From CAIWHR01 sp963830485 (lineage in GTDB: Bacteria > Pseudomonadota > Gammaproteobacteria > Burkholderiales > Casimicrobiaceae), in contig CAWHNE010000005.1 of the NCBI GenBank assembly GCA_963830485.1, positions 1 to 64,000 of the forward strand: 64,000 nucleotides of DNA. Direction: 5' to 3'. Position 1 is the stretch's first letter. Each line of letters opens with the position of its first letter. The notes below the pieces were generated by a model. That model ran no database searches, was not told the origin of the DNA, and saw nothing but the letters and a program-made list of their open reading frames with translations. The translations under genes were made by a program, and so were the position numbers. Below, piece by piece: positions 7,829-18,883 of this stretch.

Positions 7829-8745
7829 CGTTCACCACGGTGATCGGCTCACCTCCGACGTCGAAGAAGGCGCCGGTGGCCGAGCGGCCGACGCCAAGCG
7901 CGCGCCGGCGTTCCGCGGGACGCGAATGGCTGCTGTTCTTGCTCGTACTCGCGCTCGTTGCGGCGGCGATCGCCGTGAGTCGGTCGGGTCACTTCACCGC
8001 AGGATCCGACGTCGGCTACTGGATCGGCGTCGCGGGGGGCGTCGCGATGCTGCTGCTGTTTCTCTATCCGCTGCGGAAGCGCTGGCGGCCCCTGCGGCAG
8101 GTCGGAACGACGCGCTTCTGGTTCGCGCTCCACATGATGCTGGGCATCCTGGGGCCGGTGCTCATCGTGGTTCACTCGACGCTCACCTTCGGCTCGCTCA
8201 ATGCCACGGTGGCGTTCGGATCGATGGCGCTCGTCGCCACCAGCGGCATCGTCGGCCGGTTCCTCTACACGCGCATCCACCACGGGCTCTACGGCCGCCG
8301 GGCGACGCTCGGGGAGCTGCGCACGGAGGCAGGCCTCGACGCCGAGGCGGTGCACTCGAAGCTCGCGTTCGCCCCCGAGGTCGAGGCGCGGCTCGCCGAG
8401 TTCGCGCGGCTCGCGATGGCGACCGGGCAGGACGCGCTCGGCCATCCGCTGCAGTTCATGGCGCTGGGATGGCACGCGAAGGTCGCGCGGTGGAGATGCA
8501 CGGCCGAGGCCATCGATGCGTTGCGACGCTACGCTGCGACCGAGCGATGGCCGCGGCAGAAGCTCGAGCGGCGCATCCGCAGTCGGAAGGCGCTGATCGC
8601 GGCGCACCTGCGCGTGGTGCAGCGAGTCGCGCAGTTCGGTGTGTTTGAGCGGCTGTTCTCGTGGTGGCACGTGCTGCACGTGCCGCTCGTCTACATGATG
8701 GTGCTCGCGGCGGTCGCCCACGTGATCGCCGTGCACATGTACTGA
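7798..8745 (+). CDS. Histidine-rich membrane protein, b-type cytochrome candidate
   Basis: A 315-residue integral membrane protein. Hydrophobic helices lie at about 40-60, 70-90, 110-135, 140-160 and at the C-terminus (290-315). Histidines sit in or beside helices in patterns typical of diheme b cytochromes: FALHMMLG, IVVHSTL, then WWHVLHVPLVYMM and AVAHVIAVHMY in the last helix. A soluble stretch of about 110 residues separates the two membrane blocks. No family name is certain. It stands between the FeS flavoprotein and two multiheme c-type cytochromes, so a quinone- or NADH-linked electron transfer role is likely. ATG 7798 was chosen; an earlier GTG/ATG at 7771 would overlap the divergent gene even more. 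Confidence 0.7.
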   Translation: MPNENLVGAASFTTVIGSPPTSKKAPVAERPTPSARRRSAGREWLLFLLVLALVAAAIAVSRSGHFTAGSDVGYWIGVAGGVAMLLLFLYPLRKRWRPLRQVGTTRFWFALHMMLGILGPVLIVVHSTLTFGSLNATVAFGSMALVATSGIVGRFLYTRIHHGLYGRRATLGELRTEAGLDAEAVHSKLAFAPEVEARLAEFARLAMATGQDALGHPLQFMALGWHAKVARWRCTAEAIDALRRYAATERWPRQKLERRIRSRKALIAAHLRVVQRVAQFGVFERLFSWWHVLHVPLVYMMVLAAVAHVIAVHMY

Positions 8746-8758
8746 CTACCGGAACGGA

Positions 8759-10591
8759 ATGGGGCTGCGGCAATGCCGACGCGCACTTGCAATCCTGGCG
8801 ACCTTCCTCGCGACAGGCGCGGCCGCGCCAGTCGCTCGAAGGCGTGCTGATGCCCGGGAAGGTCATCCAGGGGCACGCGAAATACGAGCAGGACTGCGAC
8901 AAGTGCCACGTCAAGTTCAACAAGGCGGCACAGGACGGCCTTTGCCAGGACTGCCACAAGGAGGTCGGGCAGGACGTGCGCGGCAAGACGGGGCATCACG
9001 GACGTATCCGGATCGACTCGTGCCGCAGCTGTCACACGGACCACAAAGGCCGTGACGTGAAGATCGCCGCGTTCGACACGAAGAATTTCGATCACGCGAA
9101 GACCGACTTCGCGCTTGCGGGCACGCATGTCAGGACGGAGTGCAAGGAATGTCACGTGCCGGGGAAGAAGTATCGCGAGGCGCGCACGGGCTGCAACGAC
9201 TGTCACCGTAAGGACGACAAGCACCGCGGGACGCTCGGCGCGGCCTGCGGCGATTGCCATACCGAGGTCAAGTGGAAGGAAACGCGGTTCGACCACGGGA
9301 AGACGCGCTTCGCGCTCGCAGGCAAGCACGTCGACACACCGTGCAAGGATTGCCACGCGATCGATGCCTACCGTAACACGCCGCTCACCTGCATCGGCTG
9401 TCACAGGAAGGCCGACGGCAAGCAGCACCGCGGACGACTCGGCGAGAAATGCGAGACATGCCACAGCGCGAAGGATTGGAAGGACGTCTCCGCGTTCCAG
9501 CACGATCGGGACACGAAATATCCGCTTGCGCGGCAAGCACCGCGCCGCCAAGTGCGAGACCTGCCACACGACGGTCGCGCCGGTGATTCCGAAACTCGAT
9601 TCGACCTGCATCGCATGCCACAAGAAGGATGACAAGCACAACGGCACGCTGGGAACCGCGTGCGCCGACTGCCACACCGAGCGCAGCTGGACCGAAGCGA
9701 AATTCGACCACGACCTGTCCGAGTTCAAGCTGCACGGCAAGCATCGCGACGTCGAGTGCAAGGAATGCCACCGCGATCCGAAGAGCTTCAAGGGCGTCCC
9801 GCTCTCGTGCATCGGCTGTCACAAGAAGGACGACAAGCACAAGGACCGGTACGGCATGAAGTGCGAGAGCTGCCATACCGCGGTGTCGTGGAAGGACATC
9901 ACGTTCCGTCATGACGTCGACACCAAGTACCGGCTCGTCGGCAAGCACGTGGAGACGAAGTGCGACAGCTGCCACACGGGGCACGTGTACAACGACAAGC
10001 TTAAGACCGACTGCTGGTCGTGCCACCGCAAGGACGACAAGCACAAGGATCAACTCGGACGCGAGTGCGACACGTGCCACGACGCGATCGACTGGAAGAG
10101 GACGGTCCGCTTCGATCACAACAAGTCGCGCTTCCCGCTGCTCGGGCGGCACGCGAAGGTCGAATGCAAGGAGTGCCACGCGACGCCCGCCTACAAGGAT
10201 GCGAAGCGCGAGTGCATCGCATGTCACCAGAAGGACGACAAGCACAAGCGGATGCTTGGCATTCGAGTGCGCGGACTGCCACAACGCGCGCGACTGGAAG
10301 ATCTGGGACTTCGACCATAGCCGCCGCACGAAGTACGTTCTCGACGGTGCGCATGTCCGGACCGCTTGCGTGGATTGCCACCGGAAGCCAGCCGAGCCGG
10401 GCAAGCCCATCCCCGCACTTGCAACGATGTGCGTCGCGTGCCATCGCGCCGACGATCTGCACAACGGCGAGTTCGGACCCCAGTGCGACCGCTGTCACCG
10501 CACGGGGACCTGGCGCGACATCAAGCCGTTCGGCAAGCTGACGGGCGATCGGGATCCGTGGATCGTCGTCGGATCGGGGGTCCTGCAATGA
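8759..10591 (+). CDS. Periplasmic 24-heme c-type cytochrome (frameshifted)
   Basis: Read across three frame breaks (about 8820, 9532 and 10260) this is one cytochrome of about 610 residues with 24 CxxCH heme sites. The start ATG 8759 opens a signal peptide (RRALAILATFLATGAAA). The frame changes before EGVLMPGKVIQGH. The body repeats a unit like CxxCHRKDDKH...GxxCxxCHxxxxW....F.H...FxLxGKHxxxxCKxCH, rich in lysine and histidine, so bis-His coordination and a basic surface are likely. The stop overlaps the start of the giant cytochrome (ATGA, 10588-10591), which shows translational coupling. The breaks are single-base changes with intact protein similarity on both sides, so sequence error is more likely than decay. 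It probably carries electrons across the periplasm. Confidence 0.85.
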
Positions 10592-13500
10592 GCGTGCGGG
10601 CCGCCGTGTTCGCTTCGCTCGCGAAGGCGTGTCGGCGGCGCGGTGCCGCGCTGGCCGCCTTGGTTGCCATCGCGCTGACGGTGGCGAGCGGATTCGCACA
10701 TTCGGCCAGCGAGAACGGCGTCCGCGAAGGCGCGTTCCGATTCTCGCGCGCTGTCCAGCAGCACCTTTCGACCGGATTTCCGTTGCGGGGCGCGCACGAG
10801 GTCACACGCTGCGAAAGCTGCCACGTGCGCGGCGTGTTCAAGGGCACACCGAAGGACTGCGCGACCTGTCACGGGCCTGGCGCACGCATCAGCTCCGTGA
10901 CGATGACCCCGGGGCACCCGGTCGTCGCGCAGCCATGCACCGTCTGTCACAACCAGATCAGCTTCACCAACATCAAGTTCGACCATACGAATGCTATGCC
11001 CGGAAGCTGCGCCTCGTGCCACAACGGCATGCAGGCGTCGGGCAAGCCCGCAGGGCACGTCGTGACCACGCAGTCCTGCGACACCTGTCACAAGACCACG
11101 CTCTGGGCGGGAGCGACCTTCGACCATACGTCGGTACGCGCCGGCACGTGCGCGACCTGCCACAACGGAACCAAGGCGACGGGCAAGCCGGCGACCCATG
11201 TCCCGACCTCCGCGTCGTGCGACAGCTGCCACCAGGTGGTCGCGTGGAAAACAGCCCGGTTCAACCATGCCGGCGTGACGGGGGGCAGCTGCGCGAGCTG
11301 CCACAACGGCGCGTCGGCGACGGGCATGCCCGCGAACCACGTCCCGGTGAAGGGGTCGTGCGACGCATGCCACTCGACGTCGACGTTCGCCGGCACGGCG
11401 ATGAATCACGCCGGCATCGCGAGCGGCTGCGCGGCCTGCCACGACAGCGGGCGCAGCTTCTTCGGCGTCACCATGAAGACACCGCCCCCGAATCACGTCC
11501 CCGCGACGGGCGCCGCGTGCGAGGCGTGTCACGCACCGGCCAACTTCGCCGCGTTCGGACCGAATACACCGATGAATCACGCACCGGTGACAGGAACCGC
11601 GTGCGCAACGTGCCACGAGACGGGCAAGAGCTTCTTTGGCGTCACCATGGTGACGCGTCCGACGGCTGCCAAGGACCCGAAACATCCGACGTCGGGGGAC
11701 TGTGGAACGTGCCACACGACGATGTCGTTTGCCGTCGCCGCAGCCAAGCCGGCGAACCACATCCCGACGACGCAGGGATGCGCGTTGTGTCACGCGAATC
11801 TCTCCACCTACAAGCCCGGGGTCATGAACCACGCCGGCATCGGCAGCGGCTGCACCGTCTGTCACGCCGCAGCGCCTTCGGGCATCGCGTTCGTCGGTGT
11901 CACCCCGGTGTCGCAGGGGAGCGGCCACATTCCCACAGCGGCGGACTGCGCGACGTGCCACAAGTCGACCAGTGCCTTCGGTCCCGGAACGGCGATGGTG
12001 CACGCCGGCATAAGCTCCGGTTGCGCGACCTGTCACGAGACGGGCAAGAGTTTCGTCGGGGTGACGAATCTCAAGACCAAGCCGTCGAACCACATTCCGA
12101 CTAGCGCGGCGTGCGAGAGCTGCCACGCGGCGGGCAACTTCACGAGCTTCGGCGGCACACCGATGAACCACGCGCCGGTGGCGGGGACGGCGTGCGCGAC
12201 GTGTCATGAGACGGGGAGGAGTTTCTTCGGCGTGACGATCGTGACGCGGCCGACGCCGGCAGCGGATCCGGCGCATCCGCCGACGGGCGACTGCGGGACT
12301 TGCCACACGACGTCTTCGTTCGCGGTCGCGGGAGGCAAGCCCGCTAATCACATCCCGACCACGGCGGCCTGCACGCTATGTCACACCAATCCGTCCTCGT
12401 ACAAGCCGGGGGTGATGAATCACACGGGTATCAGCTCGGGTTGCACGACCTGCCATGCGGTCGGAGCGACGGGGACGCCGTTCTATGGCGTGACGCCGAA
12501 GCCGCAGGGAGCCGGCCACATCCCGACGAGCTCCGATTGCGCCATGTGTCACAAGTCGACGACGGCGTTCGGTCCGGGGACGCTGATGGTCCACACCGGC
12601 ATCACGACCGGCTGCGCGACCTGCCACGACACCGGCAAGAGCTTTACCGGCGTCACAAACCTCAAGACGAAGCCGTCGAACCACGTGCCGACCAGCGCGG
12701 CGTGCGAGACGTGTCACTCGGCAACGAACTTCACCACGTTTGCCGGCACCGCGATGAATCACAGCGGCATCGCCAGTGGCTGTACGACCTGCCATGCGGC
12801 GAGCGTGACCGGGACGCCGTTTGCGGGCGTCACGCCAGTACCCCAAGGGAAGGGGCACGTTCCGACCGCGGCGGACTGCACGCAGTGCCACAAGTCGACG
12901 AGCGCGTTCGGGCCGGGGACGGCGATGAACCACGCGCCGGTGGCGGGGACGCCATGCGCGACCTGCCACGAGACGGGGAAGAGCTTCTACGGGGTGACGA
13001 TCGTGACGCGGCCGACGCCGGCGGCCGATCCGAATCATCCGCCGACGGGAGATTGCGGCGGCTGTCACAGCTCGACCACCTCGTTCAGCACGGGGGTCAG
13101 CGGCGGCAAGCCCGCCAATCACGTTCCAACGACGGCGGCCTGCACGTTGTGTCACACCAATCCGTCTTCTTACAAGCCGGGGGTGATGAACCACAGCGGC
13201 ATCAGTAGCGGTTGCACGACGTGCCACGCGGTGGGCGCGACTGGAACGCCGTTCTACGGTGTGACGCCGAAGCCGCAAGGCAGCGGGCACATTCCGACGA
13301 GCTCCGATTGCGCCGTGTGCCACAAGTCCACGACGGCCTTCGGCCCTGGTACGGCGATGGCCCACACCGGCATCAAGACCGGGTGCGCGACATGCCACGA
13401 CACCGGCAAGAGCTTCACCGGAGTGACGAATCTCAAGACGAAACCGCCCAACCACGTGCCGACCAGCGCGGCGTGCGAGACGTGCCACTCCGCAAGCAAC

Positions 13501-16500
13501 TTCACGACGTTCGCCGGCACGACGATGAATCACAGCGGCATCGCGAGCGGTTGCCAGGCATGCCATGCGGCAAGTGTGACCGGTACGCCGTTTGCGGGCG
13601 TCACGCCGAAGCCGCAGGGAACGGGCCACATCCCCACGAGCTCCGATTGCGCCATGTGTCACAAGTCGACTACGGCCTTCGGCCCTGGTACGGCGATGGT
13701 TCACACCGGGATTAGCTCCGGCTGCGCGAGCTGCCACGACACCAGCAAGAGATTCACCGGGATCACGAACCTCAAGACGAAGCCGTCGAACCACATCCCG
13801 ACCAGCGCGACGTGTGAGACGTGTCACTCCGCAACCAACTTCACGACGTTCGCCGGCACGGCGATGAATCACAGCGGTATCGCGAGCGGCTGCACGACGT
13901 GCCATGCGGCGAGCGTGACGGGGACGCCGTTTGCAGGGGTGACCCCGAAGCCGCAGGGAACGGGCCACATCCCGACGACGGCGGACTGCACGCTGTGCCA
14001 TAAATCCACCACGGCGTTCGGTCCCGGGACGGCGATGAACCATGCGCCGGTGGCGGGGACGCCGTGCGCGACGTGTCACGAAACCGGAAAGAGCTTCTAC
14101 GGCGTGACGATCGTGACACGCCCGACGCCGGCGGCCGATCCGAATCACCCGCTGACGGGAGATTGCGGCGGCTGCCACAGCTCGACCACCTCGTTCAGCA
14201 CGGGAGTCAGCGGCGGCAAGCCGGCGAACCACATTCCGACGACCCAGGCGTGCACGCTCTGTCACACGAACCCGTCCTCGTACAAGCCGGGCGTGATGAA
14301 CCACACGGGTATCAGCTCGGGTTGCACGACGTGTCACGCGGTCGGCGCGACGGGGACGCCGTTCTATGGCGTGACGCCGAAGCCACAAGGGACGGGCCAC
14401 ATCCCGACCAGTTCTGATTGCGCCATGTGTCACAAGTCGACGACGGCGTTCGGTCCGGGGACGCTGATGGTCCACACCGGCATCACGAGCGGCTGCGCGA
14501 CCTGCCACGACACCGGCAAGAGCTTCACCGGGGTGACCAATCTCAAGACCAAGCCGTCGAACCACGTGCCGACCAGCGCGACGTGCGAGACGTGCCACTC
14601 GGCTAGCAACTTCACCACGTTCGCCGGCACGGCGATGAACCACAGCGGCATCGCCAGTGGCTGCACGACCTGCCATGCGGCGAGCGTGACCGGGACGCCG
14701 TTTGCGGGGGTGACGCCGAAGCCGCAGGGCAGCGGGCCACATCCCGACCACGGCGGACTGCGCGACGTGTCACAAGTCCACCACGGCGTTCGGTCCTGGG
14801 ACGGCAATGGTGCACACGGGCATCACCAGCGGATGCGCGACCTGCCACGAGACGGGGAAGAGCTTCTACGGCGTGACGATCGTGACACGGCCGACGCCTG
14901 CGGCCGATCCGAATCACCCATCGACCGGAGATTGCAGCGGCTGCCACACCTCCACGACCTCGTTCAGTACGGGAGTCAGCGGCGGCAAGCCGGCGAACCA
15001 CATTCCGACCGCGGCCGCCTGCACATCTGTGTCACACCAATCCGTCGTCGTACAAGCCTGGGGTGATGAACCACACGGGCATCAGCTCGGGTTGCACGAC
15101 GTGTCACGCGGCAAGCGTGACCGGGACGCCCTTCTACGGGGTGACACCGAAGCCGCAGGGCACGGGCCACATCCCGACGACGGCAGACTGCGCGACGTGT
15201 CACAAGTCCACGACCGCGTTCGGTCCGGGGACGCTGATGGTCCACACCGGCATCACCACCGGCTGCGCGACCTGTCACGACACCGGCAAGAGCTTCACCG
15301 GGGTGACGAATCTCAAGACGAAGCCGTCGAACCACGTGCCGACCAGCGCGACGTGCGAGACGTGCCACTCGGCAACCAACTTCACCACGTTCGCCGGCAC
15401 CGCGATGAACCACACCGGCATCAGCCGCGGCTGCACGACTTGCCACGCCGCGGGCGCGACCGGAACGCCGTTCTCCGGCGTGACGCCGAAGCCGCAGGGC
15501 AGCGGGCACATCCCGACCACGTGCCGATTGCGCCGCGTGTCACAAGTCGACGACGGCCTTCGGTCCGGGGACGGCGATGGTGCACACGGGCAGTCACCAG
15601 CGGATGCGCGACCTGCCACGAGACCGGAAAGAGCTTCTACGGCGTGACGATCGTGACGCGGCCGACGCCGGCGATGGATCCGGCGCATCCGCCGACAGGG
15701 GACTGCGGCGGCTGCCATGCGTCGACCACATCGTTCACGACAGGGGTGACCGGCAAGCCGGCGAATCACATTCCGACGACGGCGGCCTGCACGCTGTGCC
15801 ACCTGAGTCTGCCGGGCTCCTACAAGCCGGGGACGATGAACCACACGGGGATCACGAGTGGCTGCACGACCTGCCACGCAGCGTCGCCGACCGGGACGCC
15901 GTTCTATGGCGTGACGCCGAAGCCACAAGGGACGGGCCACATCCCGACGACGGCGGACTGTGCGACGTGTCACAAGTCCACCACGGCGTTTGGTCCGGGG
16001 ACGCTGATGGTGCACACCGGCATCACCACCGGCTGCGCGACCTGCCACGACACCGGCAAGAGCTTCACCGGGGTGACCAACCTCAAGACGAAGCCGTCGA
16101 ACCACGTGCCGACCAGCGCGACGTGCGAGACGTGCCACTCCGCAACCAACTTCACCACGTTCGCCGGCACGGCGATGAACCACAGCGGCATCGCCAGTGG
16201 CTGCACGACCTGCCACGCCGCGAGCGTGACCGGGACGCCGTTTGCGGGGGTGACGCCGAAGCCGCAGGGCAGCGGGCCACATCCCGACGACGGCGGATTG
16301 CGCGCTGTGCCACAAGTCGACCACGGCGTTCGGTCCCGGGACGGCAATGGTGCACACGCGGCATCACCAGCGGTTGCGCGACCTGCCACGAGACGGGGAA
16401 GAGCTTCTACGGGGTGACGATCGTGACGCGGCCGACGCCGGCGATGGATCCGGCGCATCCGCCGACAGGGGACTGCGGCAGCTGCCACACCTCGACCACA

Positions 16501-18881
16501 TCGTTCACGACAGGGGTGACGGGCAAGCCGGCGAATCACATTCCGACGACGGCGGCCTGCACGCTGTGCCACCTGAGTCTGCCGGGCTCCTACAAGCCGG
16601 GGACGATGAACCACAGCGGGCATCAGCAGCGGTTGCACGACGTGCCACGCGGCGGGCGCGACCGGGACGCCGTTCTATGGCGTGACGCCGAAGCCACAAG
16701 GGACGGGCCACATCCCGACCACGGCCGATTGCGCGACCTGTCACAAGTCCACGACGGCGTTCGGTCCGGGGACGCTGATGGTGCACACCGGCATCACCAC
16801 CGGCTGCGCGACCTGCCACGACACCGGCAAGAGCTTCACCGGGGTGACCAATCTCAAGACGAAGCCGTCGAACCACGTGCCGACCAGCGCGACGTGCGAG
16901 ACGTGCCACTCCGCGAGCAACTTCACCACCTTCGCCGGCACGGCGATGAACCACAGCGGCATCGCCAGTGGCTGCACGACCTGCCATGCGGCGAGCGTGA
17001 CCGGGACGCCGTTCGCGGGGGTGACGCCGAAGCCGCAGGGCAGCGGGCCACATTCCGACGACGGCGGATTGCGCGACTGTGCCACAAGTCCACGACGGCG
17101 TTCGGTCCTGGGACGGCGATGGTGCACACGCCGGCATCACCAGCGGATGCGCGACCTGCCACGAGACGGGGAAGAGCTTCTACGGCGTGACGATCGTGAC
17201 GCGGCCGACGCCGGCGATGGATCCGGCGCACCCGCCGACCGGGGACTGCAGCAGTTGCCACACCTCGACTACATCGTTCACGACCGGGGTGACGGGCAAG
17301 CCGGCGAATCACATTCCGACGACGGCGGCCTGCACGCTGTGCCACCTGAGTCTGCCGGGCTCCTACAAGCCGGGGACGATGAACCACACGCGGCATCAGC
17401 AGCGGCTGCACGACTTGCCACGCTGTGGGCGCGACCGGGACGCCGTTCTATGGCGTGACGCCGAAGCCGCAGGGGACGGGCCACATCCCGACGACGGCAG
17501 ACTGCGCGACGTGTCACAAGTCCACGACCGCGTTCGGTCCGGGGACGCTGATGGTGCACACCGGCATCGCTGGCGGGTGCGCGAACTGTCACGCCAGCGG
17601 CAAGAGCTTCACCGGCGTCTCGATCAAGACGCCACCGACGAATCACATCCCGGTGCCGGGCATCGCCTGCGAGGGTTGCCACTCCCCGACCAATTTCACG
17701 ACGTTCGCCGGAACGAGGATGAATCACACACCGGTCGCGGCGATGACCTGCATGAGCTGCCACGAGACCGGCATGTCCTGGTACGGCGTGACGATCAGGA
17801 CGCGTCCGAAGAATCACCACACGGGCGTCGACTGCAAGGGGTGCCATACGCCGGGACCGGAATTCGATGCCATGAAGCTGGCGATCAAACCGGCACCCAC
17901 CACCGGCGGTGCGACGACAGGCACGCCGATACCGACGTCGGGCTCAACGCCACCGCCGAGTTCCGCTCCGACGCCGGTGTCGCCACCGCCGAGCTCCGCT
18001 CCGGCGCCGTGTCGACTCCGCCGCCTGCGTCGGCCCCACCTTCTGCACCGCCAGCGTCGCCACCGTCTGCGCCGCCAGCAGCGCCGCCTATCGCGCCTCC
18101 CGCAGCGCCGCCGTCGCCGCCCGCGACGCCACCGGCACCGCCGGTTGCCCCGCCCGCGGCGCCTCCGGCGGCGCCGCCGTCGCCCCCAGTCGCCCCGCCG
18201 TCACCTCCGCCGTCACCTCCGGTTGCGCCGCCGGCGCCTCCACCGTCGCCGCCCGTTGCGCCGCCGCCGGCACCGCCATCGCCTCCCGGCAAGTTCAATC
18301 ACGCAGGCGTTGCTCCGGGCTCGTGCTTCACGTGCCACAACGGCTCGAGTGCGAAGGGCAAGCCCGCGCGGCACCTTCCGACCACGATGTCGTGTGATTC
18401 GTGCCACCGCACGACCGCGTGGACGCCCGCGAACTTCACGCACACGGGAATACCGCCGAACTCGTGCGCGACTTGCCACAACGGCGCCGCCGCGAAGGGC
18501 AAGCCGGGCAATCACTTCGTCACGACGAAATCGTGCGATGACTGCCATCGCACGACGAGCTGGGCCCGCGTCGGCTCGTACAACCACGTCTCGCCTGCGT
18601 ACACCCGGCACAGCGGCGGCGTCAATTGCACGTCATGCCACAAAGCGAACAGCGAAGTGATTGTCTGGAAGTTCGCCGGCTACAAGCCCGATTGCGCCGG
18701 ATGCCACGCCGGCACGTTCAAGCCGGAGGCGCACGTCAAGGTCGATTCGCCGAAGATGCTCTACAACGTGACCGAGCTCAAGAACTGCACCGGCGCCTGC
18801 CACGTGTACGCGAATCCGTCGCTGACCGCGGTCAAGAAGTCGATACCGTCGCGGCACCGGTCGACCGACGGCGGATTCTGA
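10588..18881 (+). CDS. Giant multiheme c-type cytochrome, about 91 CxxCH (frameshifted)
   Basis: The first 4.1 kb (10588 to about 14748) is one open frame with a signal peptide (ALAALVAIALTVASGFAHSA) and 48 CxxCH motifs. The frame then breaks at about 14749, 15031, 15525, 15594, 16270, 16359, 16620, 17045, 17075, 17131, 17392 and 18012. Joining the pieces gives about 2,760 residues with about 91 CxxCH plus one CTGACH. Almost every motif is preceded by a histidine 6-8 residues earlier (for example NHVPTSAACETCH, MNHSGIASGCTTCH), the likely second axial ligand. From heme 19 on, the chain is organised in super-repeats, mostly of nine hemes. A proline-rich linker (about 17945-18290) leads to a C-terminal module with the last seven heme sites. 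It is followed after 2 bp by a beta-barrel gene, so a porin-cytochrome conduit is the natural reading. Confidence 0.88.
14834..17580 (+). repeat. Tandem super-repeat of about 770 bp inside the giant cytochrome gene
   Basis: The heme site CATCHETGKSFYGV recurs with its TGC at 14834, 15605, 16375 and 17148, that is every 770-773 bp. Each unit codes nine CxxCH sites in the same order. Earlier, more diverged copies begin near 12200, 12960 and 14070. Units are nearly identical at DNA level in long stretches, with synonymous differences clustered at Thr/Ser-Gly-Ile and Gly-His-Ile codons. This is a hot spot for unequal exchange and for assembly collapse, so the copy number in the living cell may differ. 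Confidence 0.9.
17945..18292 (+). repeat. Proline-rich linker repeat
   Basis: This stretch codes about 100 residues of PPSPPVAP-type repeats within the giant cytochrome, between the last repeat-region heme (CKGCH) and the C-terminal heme module. One base appears to be missing near 18012, judged from the parallel VSPPPSSAP copy just before. Such linkers form extended spacers, for instance across peptidoglycan or out of a pore. Confidence 0.75.
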
Positions 18882-18883
18882 TC

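Noticed and set aside
12376..14751. Very long minus-strand frame (about 790 residues) across the giant cytochrome
   Set aside because: Its Arg/Gly/Ala repeats simply mirror the CxxCH repeats of the plus strand; no ribosome site or family signature.
14740..17400. Programmed ribosomal frameshifting in the giant cytochrome
   Set aside because: Twelve shifts without slippery heptamers, at sites where repeat copies differ in codon choice, fit consensus artefacts much better.
10588..17580. CRISPR-like periodic repeats
   Set aside because: Repeats are coding, in frame with CxxCH motifs, and variable in length; no conserved 25-40 bp repeat with unique spacers.
18626..18883. Longer beta-barrel gene starting inside the giant cytochrome
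   Set aside because: The signal peptide starts after GTG 18884; the upstream stretch is a shadow of the cytochrome's C-terminus.
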